This document shows, one piece after another, positions 16,201 through 24,114 of a stretch of 64,000 nucleotides of DNA; position 1 is the stretch's first letter; each line of letters starts with the position of its first letter. The notes under the pieces were generated by a model. That model worked only from the letters and a program-made list of their open reading frames with translations, was not told the DNA's origin and did no database searches. Source of the DNA: Chloroflexales bacterium ZM16-3. GTDB taxonomy: Bacteria; Chloroflexota; Chloroflexia; Chloroflexales; Chloroflexaceae. A program made the position numbers and the translations under genes. Where the stretch lies: the NCBI GenBank assembly GCA_004138175.2, contig RYFE02000015.1:1-64000 (forward strand). Reading direction: 5' to 3'.

Positions 16201-16891
16201 GGGTCTACAGGTGGCGTACGGCAGCCAGCAGGTGCTGTGGGACATCGACCTGCGGGTTGAGCGCGGCGAGTTTGTGACCCTGGTGGGGGCCAACGGGGCG
16301 GGCAAGACCACCCTGCTACGCACGATCTCAGGATTGCTCACGCCGCAGGCCGGGCGGATCAGCTTCGGCGACGAGGTGATTACAGGCATGCCCGCCCACG
16401 CCATCTGCGAGCGCGGGCTGATCCACGTGCCCGAGGGCCGCGAGCTATTCCCGCGCATGCACGTCTACGAGAACCTAGAGCTGGGCGCCTTCGCCCGACG
16501 CGCCCGCAAGCAGCGCGGGGCCAACCTGGAGCGGATCTATGCGCTCTTCCCGGTGCTGCGCGATCGAGCGCGCCAGGACGCCGGGACGCTCAGCGGCGGC
16601 GAGCAGCAGATGGTCGCCATCGGGCGCGGGCTCATGGCCAGCCCCAGCCTGCTCATGCTCGACGAGCCATCGCTGGGCATCGCGCCGATCCTGGTCGAGA
16701 CGATCATGGAGACGCTTAGAAAGCTCAACAGCGAGGGCCTGACCATCCTGCTCGTCTCGCAAGAGCTGCACTACGCCCTGGAACTCGCCCACCGGGCCTA
16801 CGTGATCGAGAACGGACGGATCGTGCTCTCGGGCAACACCGCCGACCTGCGCGACGACCACCACATCCAGCAGGCATACCTGGGGCTGTAG
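16187..16891 (+). CDS. livF: Branched-chain amino acid-type ABC transporter ATPase (LivF family)
   Basis: The 234-residue ATPase has Walker A GANGAGKTT near residue 38, the LivF segment GLIHVPEGRELFPRMHVYEN, a canonical signature LSGGEQQM near 141 and Walker B LLMLDEPSLGIAP. Its start lies inside the 3' end of livG. It pairs with LivG as the energising heterodimer; having one canonical and one degenerate signature implies non-equivalent ATP sites. Confidence 0.93.
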   Translation: MLTIEGLQVAYGSQQVLWDIDLRVERGEFVTLVGANGAGKTTLLRTISGLLTPQAGRISFGDEVITGMPAHAICERGLIHVPEGRELFPRMHVYENLELGAFARRARKQRGANLERIYALFPVLRDRARQDAGTLSGGEQQMVAIGRGLMASPSLLMLDEPSLGIAPILVETIMETLRKLNSEGLTILLVSQELHYALELAHRAYVIENGRIVLSGNTADLRDDHHIQQAYLGL

Positions 16892-16950
16892 GAGCGATAG
16901 CGCAAGGGCAGCCACATGCGTCGCTGCTGCGCCCCAACAGGAGATCTCAC

Positions 16951-17883
16951 ATGAAAAAACTCATCGTCACCGCCGCCCTGACTGGGGCGGTCACCGTACC
17001 GACCCAGACCGCACACCTGCCCTACACCATCGAGCAGCTGGCCGACGACGCCGAGCGCTGCGCGAAGGCCGGTGCGGCGATCATCCACATCCACGCGCGC
17101 AACCAGGAGAACGGCGCGCCCTCGTCGGACATGGAGGTCTTTGGCGCGATTATGACCGCGATCAAGGCGCGCACCGACGCCGTGATCTGCGCCACCACCG
17201 GCGGCGCCGTCACCATGACCCCCGCCGAGCGGGTGCGGGTCGTGCCGACCTGGCAGCCCGAGCTAGCCTCGTGCAACATGGGCTCGATGAACTTCTCGGT
17301 TCACCCGATTGCCCGCCGCTTCAAGCCGGAGGACTACCGCTTCGGATGGGAGCCGCAGTGGCTGGAGGGCAGCGAGGACTTCATCTTCCCGAACACCTTC
17401 AAGAGCATCAAGCACTTCATCGGCGAGATGAAGAAGGTCGGCACGCGCCCGGAGTTTGAGGTCTACGACGTGGGCCACCTCTACAACCTCGACTTTATGC
17501 TCAAAGAGGGCGTGGTCGAGACCCCGATCTGGATCCAGTTTGTGATGGGCGTCCTGGGCGGCATCCGGGCCACCATGTACGACCTGATGCACATGCTCGA
17601 CACCGCCAACCGCCTATTTGGGCCAGATCAGTTCCACTGGTCGGTGATCGGCGCGGGCTACCCCAACCAGTTCCACATGGGGACGGCGGCGATCATGCTC
17701 GGCGGGCACGCGCGGGTCGGCCTGGAGGACAACATCTTCGTCAGGCGCGGCGAGCTCGGGCGCAACCACGACATGGTCGAGAAGATCGTCCGCATCGCCG
17801 GGGAGTTCGAACGCGAGATCGCCACTCCCGCCGAGGTGCGCGCCTTCCTCAACCTCAAGGGCCAGGACCAGGTCACGTTCTGA
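16951..17883 (+). CDS. Beta-keto acid cleavage family enzyme (BKACE, DUF849)
   Basis: The 310-residue TIM-barrel protein starts MKKLIVTAALTGAVTVPTQT and carries the zinc-binding AIIHIHARN motif near residue 47, then ATTGGAVTMTPAERV, then a GHARVGLEDN segment near 250. These are features of the family founded by 3-keto-5-aminohexanoate cleavage enzyme. Members condense a beta-keto acid with acetyl-CoA to give acetoacetate and a CoA ester. AGGAG precedes ATG 16951. As the last gene of the transporter operon it probably degrades the imported compound after the cyclase acts. The specific keto acid cannot be inferred. Confidence 0.9.
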   Translation: MKKLIVTAALTGAVTVPTQTAHLPYTIEQLADDAERCAKAGAAIIHIHARNQENGAPSSDMEVFGAIMTAIKARTDAVICATTGGAVTMTPAERVRVVPTWQPELASCNMGSMNFSVHPIARRFKPEDYRFGWEPQWLEGSEDFIFPNTFKSIKHFIGEMKKVGTRPEFEVYDVGHLYNLDFMLKEGVVETPIWIQFVMGVLGGIRATMYDLMHMLDTANRLFGPDQFHWSVIGAGYPNQFHMGTAAIMLGGHARVGLEDNIFVRRGELGRNHDMVEKIVRIAGEFEREIATPAEVRAFLNLKGQDQVTF

Positions 17884-17910
17884 TGCCAGGATTCTGCTTG
17901 CAGACCTTGA

Positions 17911-18445
17911 CCTGACTTGTACGTGCTGGGCAAGCGCGGGCATCGGCGCACCGTGCTGCTCGACGACCCGCAAGCTGGTACGCTTGCTGCGGCGCTACCC
18001 AGCACTCCGCTCTGGTTCTTTAACATAGCAAGATGGCTGCCATTACACGTATGACCGCCCTATCCGACTGCGTCATCTGCCCATCCTGGGTGCGATGGTC
18101 TCTATCGAGATTCGCCCCAAGCGCTTTCGCTGCCCGTTTTGCGACGATCACCCGATCACCACGCAGCGGCTGCGTTGGTGCGAGCCGAAGGCCCCGCATA
18201 CGCACGCCTATGAGCGCCAGGGGAATTGCACCTGCTGGCGGTGCGCCCAGATCGTACCATCGCGACGGTGCGCACCTGGCTCGCCGGAATCCCCATCGCC
18301 ATCCGCCGTCAGATTCGCACGGTCTGCACCGATATATGGATCGCCTATGTGAGCGCCGTGCAAGAAGTGCTGCCCCACGTGGCGATTGTGATCGACCGCT
18401 TCCATGTCGCCACCCATTATCGCGATGCTGTCGATACCTTAAGAT
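17911..18445 (+). pseudogene. ISL3-type transposase remnant
   Basis: Two frames hold pieces of one transposase. From about 18041 the frame reads CHYTYDRPIRLRHLPILGA and then PKRFRCPFCDDHPITTQRL, which resembles the ISL3 N-terminal zinc-finger region. From about 18250, in a shifted frame, it reads IRTVCTDIWIAYVSAVQE and VAIVIDRFHVATHYRDAVD, the start of the ISL3 DDE domain. The C-terminal half is missing. The first part (17911-18030) reads LGKRGHRRTVLLDD and may be a displaced piece of the same or another element. Confidence 0.75.
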
Positions 18446-18490
18446 ATAGGACTTCACCAGCCTGTGTACGTGGATTTTGCCCCGACAGAA

Positions 18491-18535
18491 AAAAGAAGAA
18501 GCCTGGTGCCAGAATGGCACCAGGCTTCTTCTTTT
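18491..18535 (-). terminator. Rho-independent terminator of lon
   Basis: A perfect 20-bp stem (18491-18510 with 18516-18535) and a 5-nt loop lie 18 bases past the lon stop codon. Read on the minus strand, the stem ends in a run of T. The A-rich side allows some function from the other direction, for any read-through from the transposase remnant. Confidence 0.9.
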
Positions 18536-18553
18536 AGCTCCCCGACGTCATAC

Positions 18554-21034
18554 CTACCTCTGCATCAGCTCTGGCTGCGACATCGTCAGCAGGCCGCCGA
18601 GCGTGGCCGTCGGCTGGAGGGCCGCCTGCAGCACCTGGTCGAGCGTATCCACCGGCACGAAGGTCAGCTCATCAAACACCGCGCGGGGCAGATCATCCAG
18701 GTCGGCCTCGTTGCGGCGGGGCAGGATGATCGTGCGGATGCCGGCGCGGTGGGCGCCAAGCGCCTTCTCCTTGATCCCGCCGATCGGCAGGACGCGCCCG
18801 CGCAGCGAGATCTCGCCAGTCATGGCCACATCGTCGCGCACGAGGCGGCCGGTGGCTGCCGAGGCCAGCGCCGTGGCCATGGTGATGCCCGCTGAGGGGC
18901 CGTCTTTCGGCACCGCACCCGCCGGGACGTGGATGTGGACGGCGTGATCCTCAAAGAACTTCGGGTCGATGCCAAGATCGCGCGCCCGCGAGCGCACATA
19001 AGTCAGCGCAGCCTCGGCGCTCTCCTTCATCACCTCGCCGAGCTGGCCGGTGATCTTCAGCTCGCGCGGCCCCTCCACAGCCGTCGCCTCAATAAAGATA
19101 ATATCGCCGCCCACAGGCGTCCAGACCATACCGGTGGCCACGCCGGGCTGGTCGATCCGCTCCTTGGCCTCGTTGTAGAATCGCTGGCGACCGAGCGCGG
19201 CGCGGACGAAGTCCGGAGTAATGTTGAATGTTGAATGTTGAATGTTGAATTCGGCCTGTGGGATCGACACTGCTTCAGCGGTGGCGTCATTCAACACTGG
19301 CTCGCCCTCAGCCATCCGCTTCGTCACCTTACGCAGCACAGCGCCGATATTGCGCTCCAGATTACGCACGCCCGCCTCGCGGGTGTAGTCCCCGATGATG
19401 GTGCGCAGGGCGGCGTCAGTCACCTCAGCCTCGGCGGGGCGCAGGCCATTGGCCCGCATCTGGCGGGGCACCAGGTGGCTCTGGGCGATCCGCACCTTCT
19501 CATCCTCAATGTAGCCCGAGAGCTCGATCACCTCCATGCGGTCGCGCAGCGCCGGGGGCACGGTGTCCCAGGTGTTAGCCGTGGCGATGAACAGCACCTT
19601 AGAGAGATCGAAGGGCAGGTTCAGGTAGTGGTCGGTGAAGGTATTATTCTGCTCCGGGTCGAGCACCTCCAGCAGGGCGGATGCCGGGTCGCCCCGGTAG
19701 TCATTGCCGAGCTTATCGACCTCATCGAGCAGGATGACCGGGTCGGAGCTACCGACGCGACGCAGCTCCTGGATAATCCGGCCGGGCTGCGAGCCGATGT
19801 AGGTGCGGCGGAAACCGCGCAGCTCGGCCTCATCATGCACGCCGCCGAGGCTCATGCGCACGAAGTTACGGCCAAGGGCGCGGGCGATGCTCTGGCCCAG
19901 GCTCGTCTTGCCAACGCCGGGGGGGCCGACGAAGGCCAGAATGGGCTCGCGCCCGGAGCGACCGCCATCGTCGCCAAGGGCGGCGCGGCGCTGCTTGACG
20001 GCCAGGTACTCCAGGATACGCTCCTTAATCTTCTCCAGGCCGAAGTGATCCTCGTCGAGGATCTTGCCCGCGTAGGCCACGTCGATCGGCGTGCCGGTGG
20101 GCGTGTTCCAGGGCAGCTCGGCGAGCCACTCCAGATAGGTGCGCACCATCTGGTACTCGGGCGAGCTGGCGTTAATGCGCTGGAGCCTGCTGAGCTCGCG
20201 GTCGGCCTCCTTGCGTGCCACCTCGGAGAGGCGGGCACCGGCCAGCTTCTCGCGCAGATCGTCAAGCTCAGCCGTCTCGACATCGTCCTCGCCAAGCTCC
20301 TTCTGGATGGCGCGCATCTGCTGGCGCAGGTAGAACTCGCGCTGCTGCTTGGCAGCGCCCTCATGAACCTCCTGGCGCAGGCGGGACTGCACCTCAAGCA
20401 TCGCGATCTGCTTCCGGTAGAAGTCGCGCACCTTCGTCAGACGATCCATAATATCGAAGGTCTCGATCAGATCCTGACGCTCGGCGAAGGTGTAGTCGGG
20501 CGAGTAGCCGGTATTGTCCGCGAGGTGGCCGGGGTCCTCGATCGAGCGCACGAAGTTGCGGATCTCCTGGGTGACGCCGGGGCGAAGGTCGAGCACCGTG
20601 TCGATCGTGGCGCGGGCCTCGACGATCAGGGCGGCGAGCTCGGGGGTGTTTATGATCACGTCGGGGCGGAGGACGAAGGCAAAACGTGGGTAGCCCTCCT
20701 GCGCAGACTGCGCCCCGATCGTGGCCCGCACCTGCCCGCGCACGACAACCCCGCTGACGCCGCTAGGCAGCATGCCGGACTGCTCGATCCTGGCGATGAC
20801 ACCCACATCGAAGATCTGCTCGCGCAGGGGTGCGGCCTCATCGGCCTCGGGGCGGCGGGCCACCAAGAGGATCTGACGATCAGCCTTCATGGCCGCCTCA
20901 ATCGCCGGAAGCATGGCGTCATCAAGGCTCAGGCTGATCACCGTATGGGGAAAGACCACCGCGCCGTCGAGGGCGATCAGCGGCAGGGTCGGTTGCTCAG
21001 CAGCGTGCTCTGCGGTCTGAATGGGCTCACTCAT
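18554..21034 (-). CDS. lon: ATP-dependent Lon protease (endopeptidase La)
   Basis: The 826-residue cytoplasmic AAA+ serine protease has an N-terminal substrate domain (about residues 12-215), a coiled region, Walker A GPPGVGKTS near 372, Walker B VILLDEVDKLG, sensor region LFIATANT, and a C-terminal protease domain with the catalytic Ser in PKDGPSAGIT near 720. Length is normal. Between the AAA+ lid and protease domains, residues about 595-604 read EFNIQHSTFNI, the in-frame translation of a heptamer repeat (19221-19250) otherwise found in intergenic DNA. A promoter and an inverted repeat precede it, and a terminator follows. Confidence 0.97.
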   Translation of the reverse strand: MSEPIQTAEHAAEQPTLPLIALDGAVVFPHTVISLSLDDAMLPAIEAAMKADRQILLVARRPEADEAAPLREQIFDVGVIARIEQSGMLPSGVSGVVVRGQVRATIGAQSAQEGYPRFAFVLRPDVIINTPELAALIVEARATIDTVLDLRPGVTQEIRNFVRSIEDPGHLADNTGYSPDYTFAERQDLIETFDIMDRLTKVRDFYRKQIAMLEVQSRLRQEVHEGAAKQQREFYLRQQMRAIQKELGEDDVETAELDDLREKLAGARLSEVARKEADRELSRLQRINASSPEYQMVRTYLEWLAELPWNTPTGTPIDVAYAGKILDEDHFGLEKIKERILEYLAVKQRRAALGDDGGRSGREPILAFVGPPGVGKTSLGQSIARALGRNFVRMSLGGVHDEAELRGFRRTYIGSQPGRIIQELRRVGSSDPVILLDEVDKLGNDYRGDPASALLEVLDPEQNNTFTDHYLNLPFDLSKVLFIATANTWDTVPPALRDRMEVIELSGYIEDEKVRIAQSHLVPRQMRANGLRPAEAEVTDAALRTIIGDYTREAGVRNLERNIGAVLRKVTKRMAEGEPVLNDATAEAVSIPQAEFNIQHSTFNITPDFVRAALGRQRFYNEAKERIDQPGVATGMVWTPVGGDIIFIEATAVEGPRELKITGQLGEVMKESAEAALTYVRSRARDLGIDPKFFEDHAVHIHVPAGAVPKDGPSAGITMATALASAATGRLVRDDVAMTGEISLRGRVLPIGGIKEKALGAHRAGIRTIILPRRNEADLDDLPRAVFDELTFVPVDTLDQVLQAALQPTATLGGLLTMSQPELMQR
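19221..19250. repeat. TTGAATG heptamer repeat inside lon
   Basis: About four units of TTGAATG (read as CATTCAA on the lon strand) sit in frame in the lon coding sequence. The same unit forms the hoxF-hoxU junction palindrome at 49913-49968. A 9-base CATTCAACA at 19288-19296 could be the trace of an opposite arm, or chance. Confidence 0.9.
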
Positions 21035-21058
21035 GGTGTGGTGCTCCGTTCATTGGAA

Positions 21059-21114
21059 GCGGAATAATCATTCCGCGTTGTGGGTATTATGGAACCGCGA
21101 TTCCGGTTTGTCAA
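21059..21114 (-). promoter_or_regulatory. lon promoter with downstream inverted repeat
   Basis: On the minus strand, TTGACA (21114-21109) and CATAAT (21091-21086) are separated by 17 bp, giving a start near 21079. Immediately downstream, GCGGAAT-AATC-ATTCCGC (21059-21076) is a perfect 7-bp-arm inverted repeat placed where a repressor would block elongation. It does not match the CIRCE element of HrcA. Which regulator binds is unknown. Confidence 0.7.
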
Positions 21115-21227
21115 TGGCGGGAGAGGGATTCTAGCGCCGCTCTAACAAACAGAGGGGCGGCGCGGCCCTTGCGCGGCGACATGCTATACTAGGCGTGGCA
21201 AATCCAAGGCCAGGAGAGAGAGGGACT

Positions 21228-22715
21228 GTGCCGCTGCGACTCCTCCTATCACCCATTGTGGCGCTGCTCGACCGCTGGGCCTACCCGCGCCGATTCACGG
21301 TGGTCGGCCTCGTCATCACCCTACCGCTCGCCGCACTCGCGATCCTGCTGCTCTGGCATGGTCATCTGTTAGATGCCGCCCTCGTCCTGCTCGGCTCCCT
21401 GATCACCGCCCTAATCCTGACCGCACTCAGCAAATCGGTGAGCGGCGAAGCCGACGACCTCGTCTCCATGATCAGCCGTATCGCCGACGGCGAGCACCGC
21501 GTACCGCCCACCCCCGCCAGCAACAGCGAGCTTGGCGTTATTGCCCGCAGCCTCTCCGACCTCTCCGCCGAGTGGGCGCTCAGCGGGGTCTACCGCCAGG
21601 CCATCGTCGAGTACGCCGTCGATGGCATTATGATCATCGACGAGCGCGACACCATCACTATCTTCAACCCCGCCGCCGAGCGTATGTTCGGCTATGCGGC
21701 CGATGAGATCATCGGCCAGCCGATCTCGCGTCTGATCCCCGACCCGCTGCACCGCCAGTACAAGCTGATCAGCATCGGTAACGAGATCATCGGTCGCCGC
21801 AAGGACGATAGTGCCTTCCCCATGGATCTCACCTCAGGCCAGATCATGATCGACAGCCGCCGGCTCTATGTGATCATCCTGCGCGACGCGACCCGGCGCA
21901 AGCAGGCCGAGGAGGAGCTCCAGCGCGCCCGCGACGCGGCCGAGGCCGCCAGCCGCGCCAAGAGCACCTTCCTGGCCAACATGAGCCACGAGCTGCGCAC
22001 TCCGCTGAATGCGATCATCGGCTACAGCGAGATGCTGATCGAGGACGCTGCCGATGTGAACCACGAGAGCCTGGAGAGCGACCTCCAGCGCATCCATCGC
22101 GCCGGGGCGCACCTGCTCGGCCTGATCAGCGATATCCTCGACATCTCGAAGATCGAGGCCGGCAAGATGGATCTGCACTACGAGTACTTCACCCTCGCCC
22201 CGATGCTCAGCGATGTGGAGATCACCGTGGCCCCGCTGGCCGCCCAGAACGGCAACCGCTTCGAGATTCACTACACCGGTGAGCCAGCCTCGCTCTTCGC
22301 CGACCCGGTGCGCGTGCGGCAGATCCTGGTCAACCTGCTCGGCAACGCCTGCAAGTTCACCGAGCACGGCACGATCACCCTGCGCGTGTACACGATAGCA
22401 GATCCTAGTTCGCAGATTGTAGGATCAAGTATTATCTTCGAGGTCGCCGATACCGGCATCGGCATGACGCCCGACCAGCTGGCGCGCCTCTTCCAGCCCT
22501 TCACCCAGGCCGACGACTCGACCACGCGCAAGTACGGTGGCACCGGCCTTGGCCTGGCGCTGACCAGACACTTCTGTCAGATGATGGGGGGAGCGGTGGA
22601 GGTGACGAGCGCGGCGGGCGAGGGCTCCATGTTCACGGTGAGCCTGCCCCTGCGCGACCCCGATGAGGTGTCCGCCGAGGCGATGGAGCGGGATGTGGTG
22701 GAGGGGCGCAGGTAA
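21228..22715 (+). CDS. PAS-domain sensor histidine kinase
   Basis: GTG 21228 is preferred because AGGAGAGAGAGGG precedes it; an earlier in-frame GTG at 21195 has no such site. The 495-residue protein has two N-terminal membrane segments (about residues 20-70), a HAMP-like linker, and a PAS domain (about 123-235, [25 protein letters not shown]). It ends with a HisKA dimerisation domain with phospho-acceptor His in [21 protein letters not shown] near 253, and a HATPase domain with N box [15 protein letters not shown] and GGTGLGLAL. There is no receiver domain and no response regulator beside it. Its TAA overlaps the ATG of the sigma-factor gene. Confidence 0.93.
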   Translation: MPLRLLLSPIVALLDRWAYPRRFTVVGLVITLPLAALAILLLWHGHLLDAALVLLGSLITALILTALSKSVSGEADDLVSMISRIADGEHRVPPTPASNSELGVIARSLSDLSAEWALSGVYRQAIVEYAVDGIMIIDERDTITIFNPAAERMFGYAADEIIGQPISRLIPDPLHRQYKLISIGNEIIGRRKDDSAFPMDLTSGQIMIDSRRLYVIILRDATRRKQAEEELQRARDAAEAASRAKSTFLANMSHELRTPLNAIIGYSEMLIEDAADVNHESLESDLQRIHRAGAHLLGLISDILDISKIEAGKMDLHYEYFTLAPMLSDVEITVAPLAAQNGNRFEIHYTGEPASLFADPVRVRQILVNLLGNACKFTEHGTITLRVYTIADPSSQIVGSSIIFEVADTGIGMTPDQLARLFQPFTQADDSTTRKYGGTGLGLALTRHFCQMMGGAVEVTSAAGEGSMFTVSLPLRDPDEVSAEAMERDVVEGRR

Positions 22716-23479
22716 TGCAGCATTCTCAGGGGGAACACGCCGCGCGTGAGCTTACTATTGGTGCGCTGGCCGACGCATGTCTGAGAGAGACGGCGCGCTG
22801 GCGTTATAACGAGGCGAGCGATACGCAGTTCTGCCTGGAGATCTTTCGGCGTGCGCTCCTTCGTAGCGACGCGGTATTCGTTGATGAGCCCGCCCGCGAG
22901 ACCCTCGTTACGATCTATACCAGCCATATTCGGGCCAACATCAGCCGCAAAGCCTTCCCCCATGCGCCCGGCGACGATATGGTGCAGCAGGTGTGGCTAC
23001 GGTTCTGGCAGGCCGCCACTAATGGGTCGCTGGAGTTCCGCAGCCTGGAGGCTGCCTTGGGCTACTTGCGCATGGTAACGGTAAGCACGGTGATCGAGGC
23101 GCGCAAGCTGGAATGGCGCCACCAGCGTGAGCTGGCCCTGGTCGACCTGACCGCTGGTGAGGAGGCGGGCGATCAGTCGCCGCTGGCCATGTCTGCTCTG
23201 CGCGCCAACCCGGCCGACGAGCCCTTCAACGCCCTTCAGCGCGCCCGCTTCCGCGAGCGCTGCCGCGAGCTGATCCAAGACCCGCTGAGCTACCGGATCT
23301 TCTGGCTGCGCTACAGCATGGGGTTGCCGCCACGCGAGATCGCCAGGCAACTGGCCGATTCCGGCACGCGCCTCCGCGACCGCACGCCCACGCCGCGCGC
23401 CGTGAGCGACCTGATCGACCAGGTGATGAAGCAGCTCGCCGCCGACCTAGAGATCCGCGACTTGCTCCAGAGCGATTGA
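22715..23479 (+). CDS. ECF-like RNA polymerase sigma factor
   Basis: The 254-residue protein has a region-2-like helix set (about residues 65-120, PGDDMVQQVWLRFWQAATN) and a region-4-like helix-turn-helix near the C-terminus (about 190-245, FWLRYSMGLPPREIARQLA), with a longer spacer than standard ECF factors. ATG overlaps the kinase stop (TAATG), and a zinc-finger anti-sigma gene follows. It is longer and more divergent than textbook ECF sigmas, so promoter recognition is an inference. The order kinase, sigma, anti-sigma, CHAT protease implies it is held inactive until a signal releases it. Confidence 0.72.
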   Translation: MQHSQGEHAARELTIGALADACLRETARWRYNEASDTQFCLEIFRRALLRSDAVFVDEPARETLVTIYTSHIRANISRKAFPHAPGDDMVQQVWLRFWQAATNGSLEFRSLEAALGYLRMVTVSTVIEARKLEWRHQRELALVDLTAGEEAGDQSPLAMSALRANPADEPFNALQRARFRERCRELIQDPLSYRIFWLRYSMGLPPREIARQLADSGTRLRDRTPTPRAVSDLIDQVMKQLAADLEIRDLLQSD

Positions 23480-23553
23480 GCCTGGTAAATTGTCGCCAGC
23501 GCAGTTTACATACATGTGATGATGTGTTGCAGGCTACCATATGCGGGATTGCT

Positions 23554-24114
23554 ATGATCACACAGCGTAAGATCGAGCAGATTGCTATAGCTAGCCTTGA
23601 TGACGAGCTGTGCCCGTCATCTGAGGATCTGGCCTCATTTATTCTTGGCGACCTGGATGGCCCGGCCCAGCTGCGGGTGGCCGCCCATGTGCGCGGATGC
23701 CCGCTCTGCCAGCAACTCGCCGCGATCTGTGCGCCGCAGCCAGCCCCGGACTCCGCGCTACGCCACCTGGTCGCCAGCCTGACCGCGCCGATCGCGGCGG
23801 TTGGCCTGCGCGGCGACGATGAGCGCGACACGCTGCGCCGCTATGTCGCCGCCGATATTACGGTTGAGCTGACTGTCCCGCCCCCTGATGGCGATAGCTG
23901 GCAACTTGTCGGGCAGGTGCTGCGCAGCGGTATGGGGCTGCCCTTCAGTGCGGTGCAGATCCAGGCTGGTCGCCGCCGCCCGCGTACCTCTCGCTGTGAC
24001 GCCGACGGCTTCTTCAGCTTCACTGGCCTGCGCGCCGGAGCGTATCGGGTGGTTGTTGAGCATGGGCAGGTGCGGGTCGAGATTACCTCGCTGATCCTCA
24101 GCCACGATGATTGA
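23554..24114 (+). CDS. Putative zinc-finger anti-sigma factor with a carboxypeptidase-regulatory-like domain
   Basis: I take ATG 23554 as the start; the longer frame from a TTG at 23476 overlaps the sigma gene. The 186-residue protein has an N-terminal helical region with VAAHVRGCPLCQQLA near residue 47, matching the HxxxCxxC zinc motif of ZAS anti-sigma domains. A C-terminal beta-sandwich segment (about 115-180, ending GFFSFTGLRAGAYRVVVEHG) resembles CNA-B/carboxypeptidase regulatory folds. There is no membrane segment, so it is probably a soluble anti-sigma. Its last 8 bases overlap the CHAT gene, suggesting balanced synthesis of inhibitor and protease. Confidence 0.75.
   Translation: MITQRKIEQIAIASLDDELCPSSEDLASFILGDLDGPAQLRVAAHVRGCPLCQQLAAICAPQPAPDSALRHLVASLTAPIAAVGLRGDDERDTLRRYVAADITVELTVPPPDGDSWQLVGQVLRSGMGLPFSAVQIQAGRRRPRTSRCDADGFFSFTGLRAGAYRVVVEHGQVRVEITSLILSHDD

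Noticed and set aside
19235..21067. 610-codon plus-strand frame opposite lon
   Set aside because: An antisense shadow of a well-conserved gene in high-GC DNA; no domain or start signal.
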